From Nocardioides sp. (GTDB lineage Bacteria > Actinomycetota > Actinomycetes > Propionibacteriales > Nocardioidaceae): 64,000 nt of DNA. How positions within the stretch are numbered: the stretch's first letter is position 1; the number at the start of each line of letters is the position of its first letter. The notes below the pieces were generated by a model, which saw nothing but the letters and a program-made list of their open reading frames with translations, had not been told where the DNA came from and made no database searches. This document shows, one piece after another, positions 1 to 7,528 of the stretch. Location of the stretch: NCBI RefSeq assembly GCF_030150155.1, contig NZ_JASLGR010000061.1:106291-170290 (forward strand), read 5' to 3'. A program made the position numbers and the translations under genes.

Positions 1-131
1 CCGCGGCGTTGCGCGCCAAGCAGACCCAGGCACTGACGTACGCCGGCCACGGTGACCGGCTTGAGGAGATGCTCGACTTCCTCGCCGCCCTCTCCACCCT
101 GGAGACCCTGCCGTTGCACTGGACGAGGTGA
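1..131 (+). CDS. C-terminal fragment of an unidentified protein
   Basis: An open frame enters from the left edge (codons from base 3) and stops with TGA at 129-131, giving 42 residues that end in LETLPLHWTR. Codon third positions are GC-rich, as in real genes here, and a hairpin with a T-rich tail follows about 40 bases later. The fragment is alpha-helical looking and could be the end of a TetR- or GntR-type regulator of the neighbouring catabolic operons. Nothing in it proves that, so no function is assigned. Confidence 0.5.
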   Translation, partial: AALRAKQTQALTYAGHGDRLEEMLDFLAALSTLETLPLHWTR

Positions 132-172
132 CCGTCTGCCTGACAAAGGGCGTGATTGGTTGTCCCCACTAC

Positions 173-217
173 ATCCCCCACGCCTCTCAATGAAGCGCAC
201 TTGGGGGATCTTTCTTT
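173..217 (+). terminator. Rho-independent terminator after the left-edge gene
   Basis: ATCCCCCA (173-180) pairs perfectly with TGGGGGAT (202-209) and is followed at once by the pyrimidine tract CTTTCTTTT. The U-rich tail is on the + strand side, so it would end the transcript of the partial gene at 1-131. Confidence 0.6.
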
Positions 218-250
218 TCCGCGACCGCGCCCCGCACCCGGCTCAATGAC

Positions 251-287
251 GACAGCCCGCCGCGCCACAGAGGCACGACGGGCTGTC
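251..287. terminator. Hairpin between convergent transcripts
   Basis: Perfect 9-bp arms GACAGCCCG (251-259) and CGGGCTGTC (279-287) with a 19-base loop, 14 bases beyond the stop codon of the - strand operon. There is no long T-run, so it is a stem-only terminator candidate for the leftward catabolic operon. Confidence 0.5.
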
Positions 288-301
288 AGAGAGTGAGGGG
301 A

Positions 302-1165
302 TCAGCGGAAGGTGTGCTCCAACTCGCCCAGACCCTCGACCCAGGTCCGGAGGGTCTCCCCGGACTTGAGGTAGCGCGGCGGCTCCATGCCGAAGCCGAC
401 ACCGTCCGGCGTACCGGTGAAGATGACGTCTCCGGGCTGGAGCGTGATGACCTCGGCCAGCTTCGCGATCGTGGCGGGGATCGAGAAGATCAGCTTGGAG
501 GTGTGGCCGTCCTGGACGGTCTCGCCGTCGATGGAGCAGCCCAGAGCGAGGTTGTCCTTGTCGAAGCCGTTCGCCTCGAGCTCGTCCAGGGTGACCAGCC
601 ACGGGCCGATCGGGGCGAACTTCGGGTAGGACTTCGCGAACCCGAACTGCGGCGGGGCGACCCGGAACTGCAGCGCCCGCTCGGAGATGTCCTGGCCGAC
701 GGAGAGACCCGCGACGTAGTCCCAGGCGTCCTCGGCGGAGATCTTGTGGGCCGGCTTGGAGATCACCGCGACCACCTCGACCTCCCAGTCGGTGTTGCCA
801 CCGGGCGGCAGGTCGATCTCGCCGGTCGGACCGGTGAGCGAGGAGGAGAACTTGGTGAACACCGGCGGCAGGTCGGTCGGGATCGCCAGACCGGTCTCCT
901 CGGCGTGCTCGACGTAGTTCAGGCCGATCGCGACGATCTGGGACGGCTTCGGCGACGGCGAGCCGAGCTGGTCGCGGTCGATGGTGACGTCAGCGGTCAG
1001 CGACGCCGCATCGGCGCTGCCGGCCCAGGCGACGAACTCGTCCCAGCGGTCGTAGATGCCCTGCAGGTCGGGTCCGAACGTCCCCGCCGAGGCGGTGGCG
1101 ATGTCCGCGCCCTTCTCGTCGTCGAGGACGAGGACGGCACGGCCGTCGAGGTTGGCGATGCGCAT
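302..1165 (-). CDS. Fumarylacetoacetate hydrolase family protein
   Basis: A 287-residue enzyme of the FAH superfamily, whose members hydrate, decarboxylate or hydrolyse 2-oxo acids with a bound Mg2+ ion. The C-terminal half carries the family signature FTGTPDGVGFG followed by PPRYLKSGETL; the centre has GLNYVEHAEETG and VFTKFSSSLTGP, also typical. The frame is open further upstream, but the ATG at 1165 is preceded by AAGGAGCC and starts MRIANLDG, so it is preferred. It is the last gene of the leftward meta-cleavage operon, 8 bases after the hydrolase gene. By analogy with meta-cleavage pathways it would act on the dienoate released by the hydrolases (2-hydroxypentadienoate hydratase or oxalocrotonate decarboxylase type). 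The exact reaction is inference. Confidence 0.85.
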   Translation of the reverse strand: MRIANLDGRAVLVLDDEKGADIATASAGTFGPDLQGIYDRWDEFVAWAGSADAASLTADVTIDRDQLGSPSPKPSQIVAIGLNYVEHAEETGLAIPTDLPPVFTKFSSSLTGPTGEIDLPPGGNTDWEVEVVAVISKPAHKISAEDAWDYVAGLSVGQDISERALQFRVAPPQFGFAKSYPKFAPIGPWLVTLDELEANGFDKDNLALGCSIDGETVQDGHTSKLIFSIPATIAKLAEVITLQPGDVIFTGTPDGVGFGMEPPRYLKSGETLRTWVEGLGELEHTFR

Positions 1166-1173
1166 GTGGCTCC

Positions 1174-2049
1174 TTAGAGGTGGCCATCGAGCAGCCCCAG
1201 CAGGAGCGTCTCGAAGGTCTCCGGGTGCTCGATCTGGGTCCAGTGACCACACTGACCGAGCACGTAGAGGTTGGCGTTGGGCAGGTGCGAGGCGAAGTAC
1301 TTGCTGGCCTCGACGGGGATGATCTGGTCGTCGCGGCCGTGCACGCACAGCACCTCGTGGGGCAGTGTGGCCAGCTCCTCGGGAGAGAAGAAGCGACGCG
1401 TGCCATTCGGGTCGAACGACGCCTCGTGGGAGCGTCGGACGTCCTCACGGGTGACGTAGGACATCCGCTCGGCGACCACCCGGTCGACGGTGCCCTGGAG
1501 CGGCTCGATGTCGTAGACGAAGGCCGAGAGCAGCCCCTCCAGCGACTCCGCGCTCGGGTCGGCGTAGAACTCACGCAGGTGCGACAGGCCGGGGCTGACC
1601 GGCATGTTCGGCGCACCGCCCGAGCCCATCAGCAGGATCTTGCCGACCAGCTCGGGGCGGGCCAGCGTCATCAGGAGCGCGAGCTGACCACCCATCGAGT
1701 TGCCCACCAGGTGGACCTTGGTCAGGCCGAGTACGTCGACCAGCGCGAGCAGCGCCTCGGCGCGGAGCTCGTTGTTCGGACCCATCCCCCGGGGCGGGTC
1801 GAGCGGGTGGGTGGAGTCCCCGAACCCGATCTGGTCGGGTGCCAGGCACCAGTACCGGTCACCGAGGTCCTCGATGATCCGCGACCAGTTCGACAGGCCG
1901 GTGGCACCGGGGCCGGAGCCGTGCAGGAAGAGGATCGCCTCCTGACTCCGGGCGCCGGTCTCGTGCAGCCGGAAGGTCAGGTCGCCGTCGCCCGTGGTGA
2001 CCGTGACGTCGGTCGACGTGATCGGGGAGGTCGTGGCGGAAGCGCTCAC
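1174..2049 (-). CDS. Meta-cleavage-product hydrolase (HsaD/BphD-like alpha/beta hydrolase)
   Basis: A 291-residue alpha/beta hydrolase that should cut a C-C bond in the product of an extradiol dioxygenase. The oxyanion-hole motif HGSGPG is near residues 43-48, the nucleophile Ser118 sits in GNSMGG, and the acid and base lie in HGRDDQIIP and CGHWTQIEH. The GTG at 2049 is chosen because it overlaps the TGA of the upstream monooxygenase (GTGA); a start at 2097 would add 16 residues and run into that gene. It resembles the second hydrolase at 3245-4111 throughout (GNSMGG, CGHWTQIE), so the operon carries a duplicated pair, perhaps for two ring-cleavage products or as subfunctionalised copies. Confidence 0.88.
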   Translation of the reverse strand: MSASATTSPITSTDVTVTTGDGDLTFRLHETGARSQEAILFLHGSGPGATGLSNWSRIIEDLGDRYWCLAPDQIGFGDSTHPLDPPRGMGPNNELRAEALLALVDVLGLTKVHLVGNSMGGQLALLMTLARPELVGKILLMGSGGAPNMPVSPGLSHLREFYADPSAESLEGLLSAFVYDIEPLQGTVDRVVAERMSYVTREDVRRSHEASFDPNGTRRFFSPEELATLPHEVLCVHGRDDQIIPVEASKYFASHLPNANLYVLGQCGHWTQIEHPETFETLLLGLLDGHL

Positions 2050-3245
2050 AGGTGCACCGCCTCGAGCTTCTCGGCACCGAGGTGACGGCCACCCCACGCC
2101 TTGGCGAGCACGTCGTCGAAGAGGAACGCGTGGCTGCTGGCGGCCATCACGTCCTGGAACTTCGACTGCAGCGGGTGGTCGATGAAGGCCGAGCGACCCG
2201 AGGAGACCCGCATCAGCGACTGCACCGCGTCGACGGCGACGTTCGCGGCCTTGGCCACGTCCCAGCGCCAGAACGCACGCTGCTCGGGCGTGGGCAGCTC
2301 GCCACGCTCGGCGTACTCCATCAGCTCGGCGCCGGTGCGCTTGATCTTGAGGATCGCGGCGTCGATCTTCCAGGCCGCCTCGGCGAGGTGGTTCTGGACC
2401 AGGTGCTCCTCACGGAGCATGACGCCGTAGTTGGTCCGACGCGTCCGGGTCTCGGCGACCCACTGGTCGTAGAAGCCGAGCGCGGCGCCGACGGCACCGG
2501 CGGCGATGATCAGGTTGAACACGACCGCCCACGGGGTGCGGTAGAGCGCGCCGTCGTTCTTGGCCTGGCCGGGCAGCGGCGTGCCCAGACCGTGGGTGTA
2601 GAAGAGGTGCGACTGGGCACGGTGCTCGGGGACGAAGGTGCCCTCGACCACGATGTCGTTGGAGCCGGTGCCGCCGAGGCCGGCCACGTTCCAGGCCTGC
2701 TCGATGCGGTACTGGTCGGCGTCGAGGATGACCGAGACGAAGTCGGGGTACTCGGTGCCGTTGATCTCACGCGTCCCGGCGATGCCGCCCAGGATCACGC
2801 CGTCGGCGACGCCGGAGCCCGAGGAGAACGACCAGCGTCCGGAGACCTGGAAGCCGCCCTCGACCTTCTCGATCGTGCCGGTCGGCGTGTACGACGACGC
2901 GACGCGGCGTGCCGGGTCGGCACCCCAGATCTCCTCCTGGGCCTGCTCGTCGAAGAGCGCGATCTGCCAGGGGTGGACCCCGACGACGGAGGCGACCCAG
3001 CCGGCCGACGCGGAGTGGCGGCCGATCTCGATGATGGCCTCGGCGTACTCGTCCAGGCCGACCTCCCCGCCGCCCCAGCGGGCGGGCTGGAGGGCCCGGA
3101 AGATGCCGGTCGACTCCAGCGCGGCGAGCGCCTCGTCGGTCAGCCGGCCCTGGGCGCAGCTCTCGGCGTCGGCGGCGGCCAGGGTCGCGCCGGCGGCGCG
3201 GACCTTCTCGACCAGGCCGCTGCGGCCCGTCACTGTGGTGCTCAT
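2046..3245 (-). CDS. Flavin-dependent monooxygenase, HsaA-like (acyl-CoA dehydrogenase fold)
   Basis: A 399-residue group D flavin monooxygenase, the oxygenase half of a two-component hydroxylase (HsaA, HpaB-C2 type) that ortho-hydroxylates a phenol to a catechol using reduced flavin supplied by a separate reductase. The diagnostic blocks are GRHSASAGWVASVVGVHPWQIALF near residue 95 (family WxxxxxHPWQ), SGRWSFSSGSGVADGVILGG and the C-terminal MRVSSGRSAFIDHPLQSKFQDVMAASSHAFL region (each quoted in pieces shorter than the full block). A second copy lies at 5022-6197. No flavin reductase gene (HsaB type) is in the window. It overlaps its neighbours by 1 and 4 bases, so it is translated within one operon. 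Confidence 0.85.
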   Translation of the reverse strand: MSTTVTGRSGLVEKVRAAGATLAAADAESCAQGRLTDEALAALESTGIFRALQPARWGGGEVGLDEYAEAIIEIGRHSASAGWVASVVGVHPWQIALFDEQAQEEIWGADPARRVASSYTPTGTIEKVEGGFQVSGRWSFSSGSGVADGVILGGIAGTREINGTEYPDFVSVILDADQYRIEQAWNVAGLGGTGSNDIVVEGTFVPEHRAQSHLFYTHGLGTPLPGQAKNDGALYRTPWAVVFNLIIAAGAVGAALGFYDQWVAETRTRRTNYGVMLREEHLVQNHLAEAAWKIDAAILKIKRTGAELMEYAERGELPTPEQRAFWRWDVAKAANVAVDAVQSLMRVSSGRSAFIDHPLQSKFQDVMAASSHAFLFDDVLAKAWGGRHLGAEKLEAVHL

Positions 3246-4111
3246 CAGAGCCTCCCGTTCGCAAAGTCACGCAGGATCGCGGAGAACCGCTCGGCCTGCT
3301 CGATCTGGGTCCAGTGACCGCACTTGTTCATCACGTAGAGGTCGGCCTGCGGCAGGTGCTCGGACAGGTAGTAGCTCGACTCGATCGGCACGACGATGTC
3401 GTTGCGACCGTGGATGACCAGCGCCGGGACGTCCATCTTGCCCAGTTCCTCGGGCGTGTAGGTGAGGAACTCGGGCTGGAACATGGCGCGGTGCCCGGCT
3501 TCGATGTGCGGGCGGCGGACGATGTCCATCCGCTCGGCGGCGACGTCGTCGACCTTGTCACCGAAGGTGGCCTTGTCGTAGACGAACTCGATCAGGAGCT
3601 CGGCCATCGCCTCGACGGTGGGGTTGTCGAAGTAGGTGACCAGCTTGATCATGGCCTCGCCGAGCGGGAGGTCGGGCATGCCGCCCGAGCCCATCAGCAC
3701 CAGGCCCTCGACCAGGTTCGGGCGCAGCTGCGTCATCCGCAGGGAGTACATCCCGCCCATCGAGTTGCCGACGAGGGTGACCTTCTCCACGCCGAGGGTG
3801 TCGAGCAGCGCGAAGAGCGCGTCGATCCGGACCTCGGCCTGGTTCTTGAAGCCCTGGGGCTGCGGGTCGGGGTACGACGAGTCGCCGAAGCCCAGCACGT
3901 CGGGAGCGATGCAGTAGAACTCGTCACCGAGGGTCTCCATCACCGCCTTCCAGTTCGAGGACGCGGTGACACCGGGGCCGGAGCCGTGCAGCATCAGCAG
4001 GGCCTTCTTCGACGGGTCGCCGGCGAAGTTCACCCGCAGGTGCTGGCCGTTGCCGATCTCGACGTCACGGGTGGTGACCTCGGCCAGCGGCGCGATGGCG
4101 GTGGCGGTCAC
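3245..4111 (-). CDS. Meta-cleavage-product hydrolase, second copy (HsaD-like)
   Basis: A 288-residue alpha/beta hydrolase with HGSGPG at 42-47, nucleophile Ser117 in GNSMGG, Asp238 in HGRNDIVVP and His266 in CGHWTQIE. The lid region carries an RRPHIEAGH segment like that of C-C hydrolases of extradiol pathways. The start is GTG at 4111, overlapping the stop of the dioxygenase gene (GTGA); its own TGA shares one base with the ATG of the monooxygenase gene at 3245. Its place directly after the extradiol dioxygenase makes it the likelier partner for that ring-cleavage product. Confidence 0.88.
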   Translation of the reverse strand: MTATAIAPLAEVTTRDVEIGNGQHLRVNFAGDPSKKALLMLHGSGPGVTASSNWKAVMETLGDEFYCIAPDVLGFGDSSYPDPQPQGFKNQAEVRIDALFALLDTLGVEKVTLVGNSMGGMYSLRMTQLRPNLVEGLVLMGSGGMPDLPLGEAMIKLVTYFDNPTVEAMAELLIEFVYDKATFGDKVDDVAAERMDIVRRPHIEAGHRAMFQPEFLTYTPEELGKMDVPALVIHGRNDIVVPIESSYYLSEHLPQADLYVMNKCGHWTQIEQAERFSAILRDFANGRL

Positions 4112-5025
4112 TGGGCGTCTCCTTCGAGCATCCGGAAGATTCCGGGAGGGCCGTCGATGTAGGCCTGGGAACGGTGGTGGCCCCAGATCGACGGGACGTC
4201 GTGGTAGCCGGCGACCCAGGTCAGGTCGTCGACGGCGATGCCGCCGTGGCCGTACTCGATCTGCAGGCTGGAGGGAGTCTGCACGTAGATCGAGGTCATC
4301 AGGTCGTTGGAGTGACGGCCCAGGGAGAGCAGGATCTCGCGCTCGGGGTCCTCGGTGAACAGGTCGATCCCGGAGCCGACGTCGTCGAAGTTCTCCAGCT
4401 CGAGCATCAGGTGGTTGATCCCGGTCATGCCCGGGATCTCCGCGACGGCGAGCGAGTGGTGGCGGCCGTTGCAGTGGTAGAAACGCAGGTTGAAGATGTC
4501 GCTCTTGACCTTGTCCGAGAGCCGGAAGCCCAGCGTCTTGGCGAAGAAGTCGTCGGCCTGCTCCAGGTTCGGGACGATCAGGACGACGTGGCCCAGACCG
4601 AGGTCGCCGGTGACGAAGCGGCCGCGCATCTCACGACCCGGGAAGAACGAGTTCGGGTTGGAGTACTGGCCCCAGATCAACTCGTGGCGGTTGCCGAACG
4701 GGTCGTTGAACCAGTACAGCTCGGCGACGCGGCGCTCCTTGAGCTCCTCCTCGGTGCCCTCGGTGAGCTCGATCCCCTTGCCCCGCAGGTCGGCGACGTA
4801 CGAACGCAGCTCGGTCTCGTTGTGGCAGGCCCAGCCGACGTAGCGCAGCTCGTCGGTCTCGGCAGGGTGGATCGCGATCCGGTAGCCCATGTCGTCGACC
4901 TTGATCCGAACCGCGCCGTCGGGGCCGTCCTCGGCGATCGAGGCGCCGAGCAGGCGGGTGGCGTAGTCGCGCCACTCCTCGGACTTCGGGGAACCGATGC
5001 CCAGGTAGGCGAGTTGGGTGATCAC
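4108..5025 (-). CDS. Extradiol ring-cleavage dioxygenase (type I, HsaC/BphC-like)
   Basis: A 305-residue two-domain vicinal-oxygen-chelate dioxygenase. The C-terminal catalytic domain keeps the 2-His-1-carboxylate iron ligands: His146 (DLGLGHVVLIV), His205 (GINHLMLEL) and Glu257 (LQIEYGHGG), at almost the same positions as in BphC. It should open a catechol ring next to the hydroxyls. It starts with GTG at 5025, overlapping the stop of the upstream monooxygenase. It is the only ring-cleavage enzyme in this operon, so both monooxygenases must feed one catechol or act in sequence. Confidence 0.9.
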   Translation of the reverse strand: MITQLAYLGIGSPKSEEWRDYATRLLGASIAEDGPDGAVRIKVDDMGYRIAIHPAETDELRYVGWACHNETELRSYVADLRGKGIELTEGTEEELKERRVAELYWFNDPFGNRHELIWGQYSNPNSFFPGREMRGRFVTGDLGLGHVVLIVPNLEQADDFFAKTLGFRLSDKVKSDIFNLRFYHCNGRHHSLAVAEIPGMTGINHLMLELENFDDVGSGIDLFTEDPEREILLSLGRHSNDLMTSIYVQTPSSLQIEYGHGGIAVDDLTWVAGYHDVPSIWGHHRSQAYIDGPPGIFRMLEGDAQ

Positions 5026-6197
5026 AGCATGACCTCCGGTGCAGAAGAGTTGAGAAGGGAAGCGCCGTAGTACTGGCCGACGGCGTCGGAGACGAGGAAC
5101 GCGTGCCCGAGCTCGGCGATGACGTCCTGGTAGAGGCGGTGGAGCGGGTGGTCGACGAAGACGGTGCGGCCCGAGGAGACCCGCATCAGCTCGTTGATCG
5201 CGAAGCCGACGTTCTGGCAGCCCTTGGTGATGTTCCAGCGCATCCGGGCCCGCTCCTTGCGGTCCAGGAAGACGCCGTCCTCAGCGGCCTGGGTGATCGT
5301 GTCGATGGCGTCGTACATCTTGAGAACGGCGGCCTCATGGGTCCACTCGGCCTCGGCCAGGTGCATCTGCATCAGGGCGTCGTCGGCGTACGAGCCGCCC
5401 CAGTTGGCCTTGCGCACGGCGCAGTCGGCGGTCCACTCGTCGAGGAAGCGACGGCTCAGGCCGAGCATCGGGGCGACCAGGACGAGGTTGAACATCACGG
5501 CCCACGGCAGCTTGTAGAGGGCGCCGGTGTTCTCGGCCAGGCCGGGCGCGGGGCGCTCGGGGTTGTACTCGTACAACGGGCTGGACAGGAAGCGGCGCTC
5601 GGGGATGAACGCGCCCTCGACGACGATGTCCTTCGAGCCGGTGCCGCGCGAGCCGCGGACGTTCCAGGTGTCCTCGATGACGTACTGGTCGCGGTAGAGC
5701 AGCGCGGAGCCGTAGTTGGGCACCTCGACGCCGGGGGCGACCTCGACCTTGCCGGCGAAGCCGCCGAGGATCACGCCCTGGGCGTGGTCGCAGCCCGAGG
5801 AGAACGACCAGCGGCCCGAGACCTGGTAGCCACCCTCGACGGGCTCGATCTTGCCGGTCGGGGCGTAGGAGGAGGAGGCGTTCCAGTCCGGGTTGTCGGC
5901 CCAGATCTCGGCCTGCGTCTCCTCAGGGAAGAGCGAGAGCTGCCACGGGTGCGAGCCGACCACGCCGGAGACCCAGCCGGCCGACGGGGCGATCCGGCCC
6001 AGCTCGTAGACGCTGGCCAGGTGCTCGCGCAGGCTGAGCTCCAGGCCACCCCAGCGCTTGGGCAGCAGACCGCGCATGAGGCCGGATTCCTGCATGTACT
6101 TGTAGGCCTTGTCGGTCAGCGAGCGCTGCTCGGCCGACAGGTCCTCCTCGACCCGGAGGTCGGGTTCGAGGCGACGGAGCTCGTCCAAGACGGTCAT
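5022..6197 (-). CDS. Flavin-dependent monooxygenase, HsaA-like, first gene of the operon
   Basis: A 391-residue group D flavin monooxygenase, paralogous to the one at 2046-3245: it shares the GWVxxVVGxHPWQ block, the SGRWSFSSG block and the C-terminal MRVSSGRTVFVDHPLH segment. Expected role: hydroxylation of a phenolic ring with reduced flavin from an unlinked reductase. It leads the leftward operon; the ATG at 6197 is followed by six genes that abut or overlap. AAGGAC lies about 11 bases upstream as a weak ribosome site. Two paralogous oxygenases in one operon suggest two successive hydroxylations or a heteromeric oxygenase; the sequence does not decide. Confidence 0.85.
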   Translation of the reverse strand: MTVLDELRRLEPDLRVEEDLSAEQRSLTDKAYKYMQESGLMRGLLPKRWGGLELSLREHLASVYELGRIAPSAGWVSGVVGSHPWQLSLFPEETQAEIWADNPDWNASSSYAPTGKIEPVEGGYQVSGRWSFSSGCDHAQGVILGGFAGKVEVAPGVEVPNYGSALLYRDQYVIEDTWNVRGSRGTGSKDIVVEGAFIPERRFLSSPLYEYNPERPAPGLAENTGALYKLPWAVMFNLVLVAPMLGLSRRFLDEWTADCAVRKANWGGSYADDALMQMHLAEAEWTHEAAVLKMYDAIDTITQAAEDGVFLDRKERARMRWNITKGCQNVGFAINELMRVSSGRTVFVDHPLHRLYQDVIAELGHAFLVSDAVGQYYGASLLNSSAPEVML

Positions 6198-6541
6198 CAG
6201 GCGTCAGTCCTTCGGAAGTGCGTGAAGTAGGGAACACAGAGACGCCGGCGAGTGCCGGAAGATGTGACCCGGGTCTCTGTAACGGCCACTACGGAGACAG
6301 TAGAGTGATCACTACAGGGAACGCAAGGGGCTCTGCCGTTTTTTTGTGACCGCAGCCACATCTCGACGACGACGACCTCGTGCGCAGGCGCCCGGCCCGG
6401 TAACTGCTGGCGAAACCGGGCGGGATGGCCGCCCAGGAGAGCGTTGACCAGCAGTTAACCCCGAAGGATGGTTGCGCAATCGCGGTGACCGCTGTCACAG
6501 TAGCGCCTGTAGTGATCACTACACGGATGAGGAGTCACCCC
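6198..6541. promoter_or_regulatory. Divergent control region with mirrored operator and CRP-like sites
   Basis: This 344-base gap has no credible gene. It holds four sites in mirror order. A core AGTGATCACT at 6304-6313 lies near the left operon. The same core lies within the perfect 16-bp palindrome TGTAGTGATCACTACA at 6508-6523, near the right operon. Inside these are two CRP/GlxR-type sites: TGTGACCGCAGCCACA (6345-6360) and GGTGACCGCTGTCACA (6484-6499). Between them TAACTGCTGG (6401-6410) and CCAGCAGTTA (6448-6457) form a 10-bp inverted pair. I infer a pathway-specific repressor (GntR- or TetR-like) acting on both promoters plus cAMP-dependent control. Confidence 0.65.
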
Positions 6542-7528
6542 ATGAATCCCCCTTGGGACGCACACGTCACGACCGCACTCACCGGCGTCGGACCGGGTCC
6601 CACCGCACACCACAAGCGCCTCGCTCTCCGGGCCGCCCTGGCCGCCACGGCGCCGAGCCCCGAGAACCCCGCGGTGGCGCCGATGATCCTTCCCGGAGCC
6701 ACCGACGCCCTCGGCGCGCGCCTGATCGAGCAGGCCGGCTTCGCCGCCGCGTACGCCACCGGCGCCGGACTGGCCAACGCCGTCTACGGCCTGCCCGACA
6801 TCGGCCTGCTCTCCCAGACCGAGGTCGCCGAGCACGCCGCCCGCCTGGTCGACGCCCTGACCATCCCGCTGATCACCGACGCCGACACCGGCTACGGCGG
6901 CCCGCTCGCCACGATGCGCACCGTCCGCCTGCTGGAGCGTGCCGGCGTCGCCGGGCTCCAGCTCGAGGACCAGGAGATGCCCAAGCGCTGCGGCCACTTC
7001 GACAGCCACACCCTGATCCCCGCGGCCCACATGCAGACCAAGATCGCCGCCGCCTGCGACGCCCGCGAGGACGACGACCTGGTGATCATCGCCCGGACCG
7101 ACGCGCGATCGGCGTACGGCATCGAGGAGGCGATCAGCCGTGGCCGTGCCTATGTCGAGGCCGGCGCCGACGTGCTCTTCATCGAGGCGCCGCGCACCGT
7201 CGACGAGCTGCGCCTGGTCGGCGCCGAGCTGGCCGGCACTCCCTTGATCGTCAACGTCGTCGAGGGCGGCAAGACCCCCGAGCTGACCCTGGCCGAGTAC
7301 GCCGACCTCGGCTTCGGCGTGATCCTGTTCGCCAACTACCTGATGCGCTCGATGCACGCCGCCGGCCGCGACGCCCTGGCGCACCTGCGCGAGCACGGCG
7401 AGACCGGCTCGCGTGCCGGAGCGATGGCGAGCTGGTCGGAGCGCCAGGGCCTCTTCCACCTGCCCGAGTTCTCCACCGCCGAGGCCCTGCTCGACCGCGG
7501 CTACGACGAGCTGCAGGGGCTGCGCTGA
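6542..7528 (+). CDS. Isocitrate lyase/PEP mutase superfamily enzyme
   Basis: A 328-residue TIM-barrel protein of the ICL/PEPM superfamily (methylisocitrate lyase, oxaloacetate decarboxylase, petal-death-protein-like). It shows DADTGYGGP with metal-binding acidic residues, LQLEDQEMPKRCGH (the KRCGH catalytic loop of lyases) and IIARTDARS. The KRCGH loop favours C-C lyase activity over phosphonate mutase activity. The ATG at 6542 with a GAGGAG site 8-13 bases upstream is chosen; the frame is open 39 codons further but would cover the operators. First gene of the rightward operon. A lyase that releases pyruvate or glyoxylate plus a dicarboxylate late in the pathway is likely. Confidence 0.85.
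   Translation: MNPPWDAHVTTALTGVGPGPTAHHKRLALRAALAATAPSPENPAVAPMILPGATDALGARLIEQAGFAAAYATGAGLANAVYGLPDIGLLSQTEVAEHAARLVDALTIPLITDADTGYGGPLATMRTVRLLERAGVAGLQLEDQEMPKRCGHFDSHTLIPAAHMQTKIAAACDAREDDDLVIIARTDARSAYGIEEAISRGRAYVEAGADVLFIEAPRTVDELRLVGAELAGTPLIVNVVEGGKTPELTLAEYADLGFGVILFANYLMRSMHAAGRDALAHLREHGETGSRAGAMASWSERQGLFHLPEFSTAEALLDRGYDELQGLR

Noticed and set aside
52..249. Short + strand frame at the left edge
   Set aside because: It crosses a terminator hairpin, overlaps the end of the partial gene in another frame and has no coding bias.
302..6197. Cholesterol (hsaABCD) degradation cluster
   Set aside because: HsaA-, HsaC- and HsaD-like genes are present, but both the oxygenase and hydrolase are duplicated, no HsaB, Ksh or Mce-type uptake genes are in the window, and the neighbouring genes do not match. 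The similarity is at family level only.
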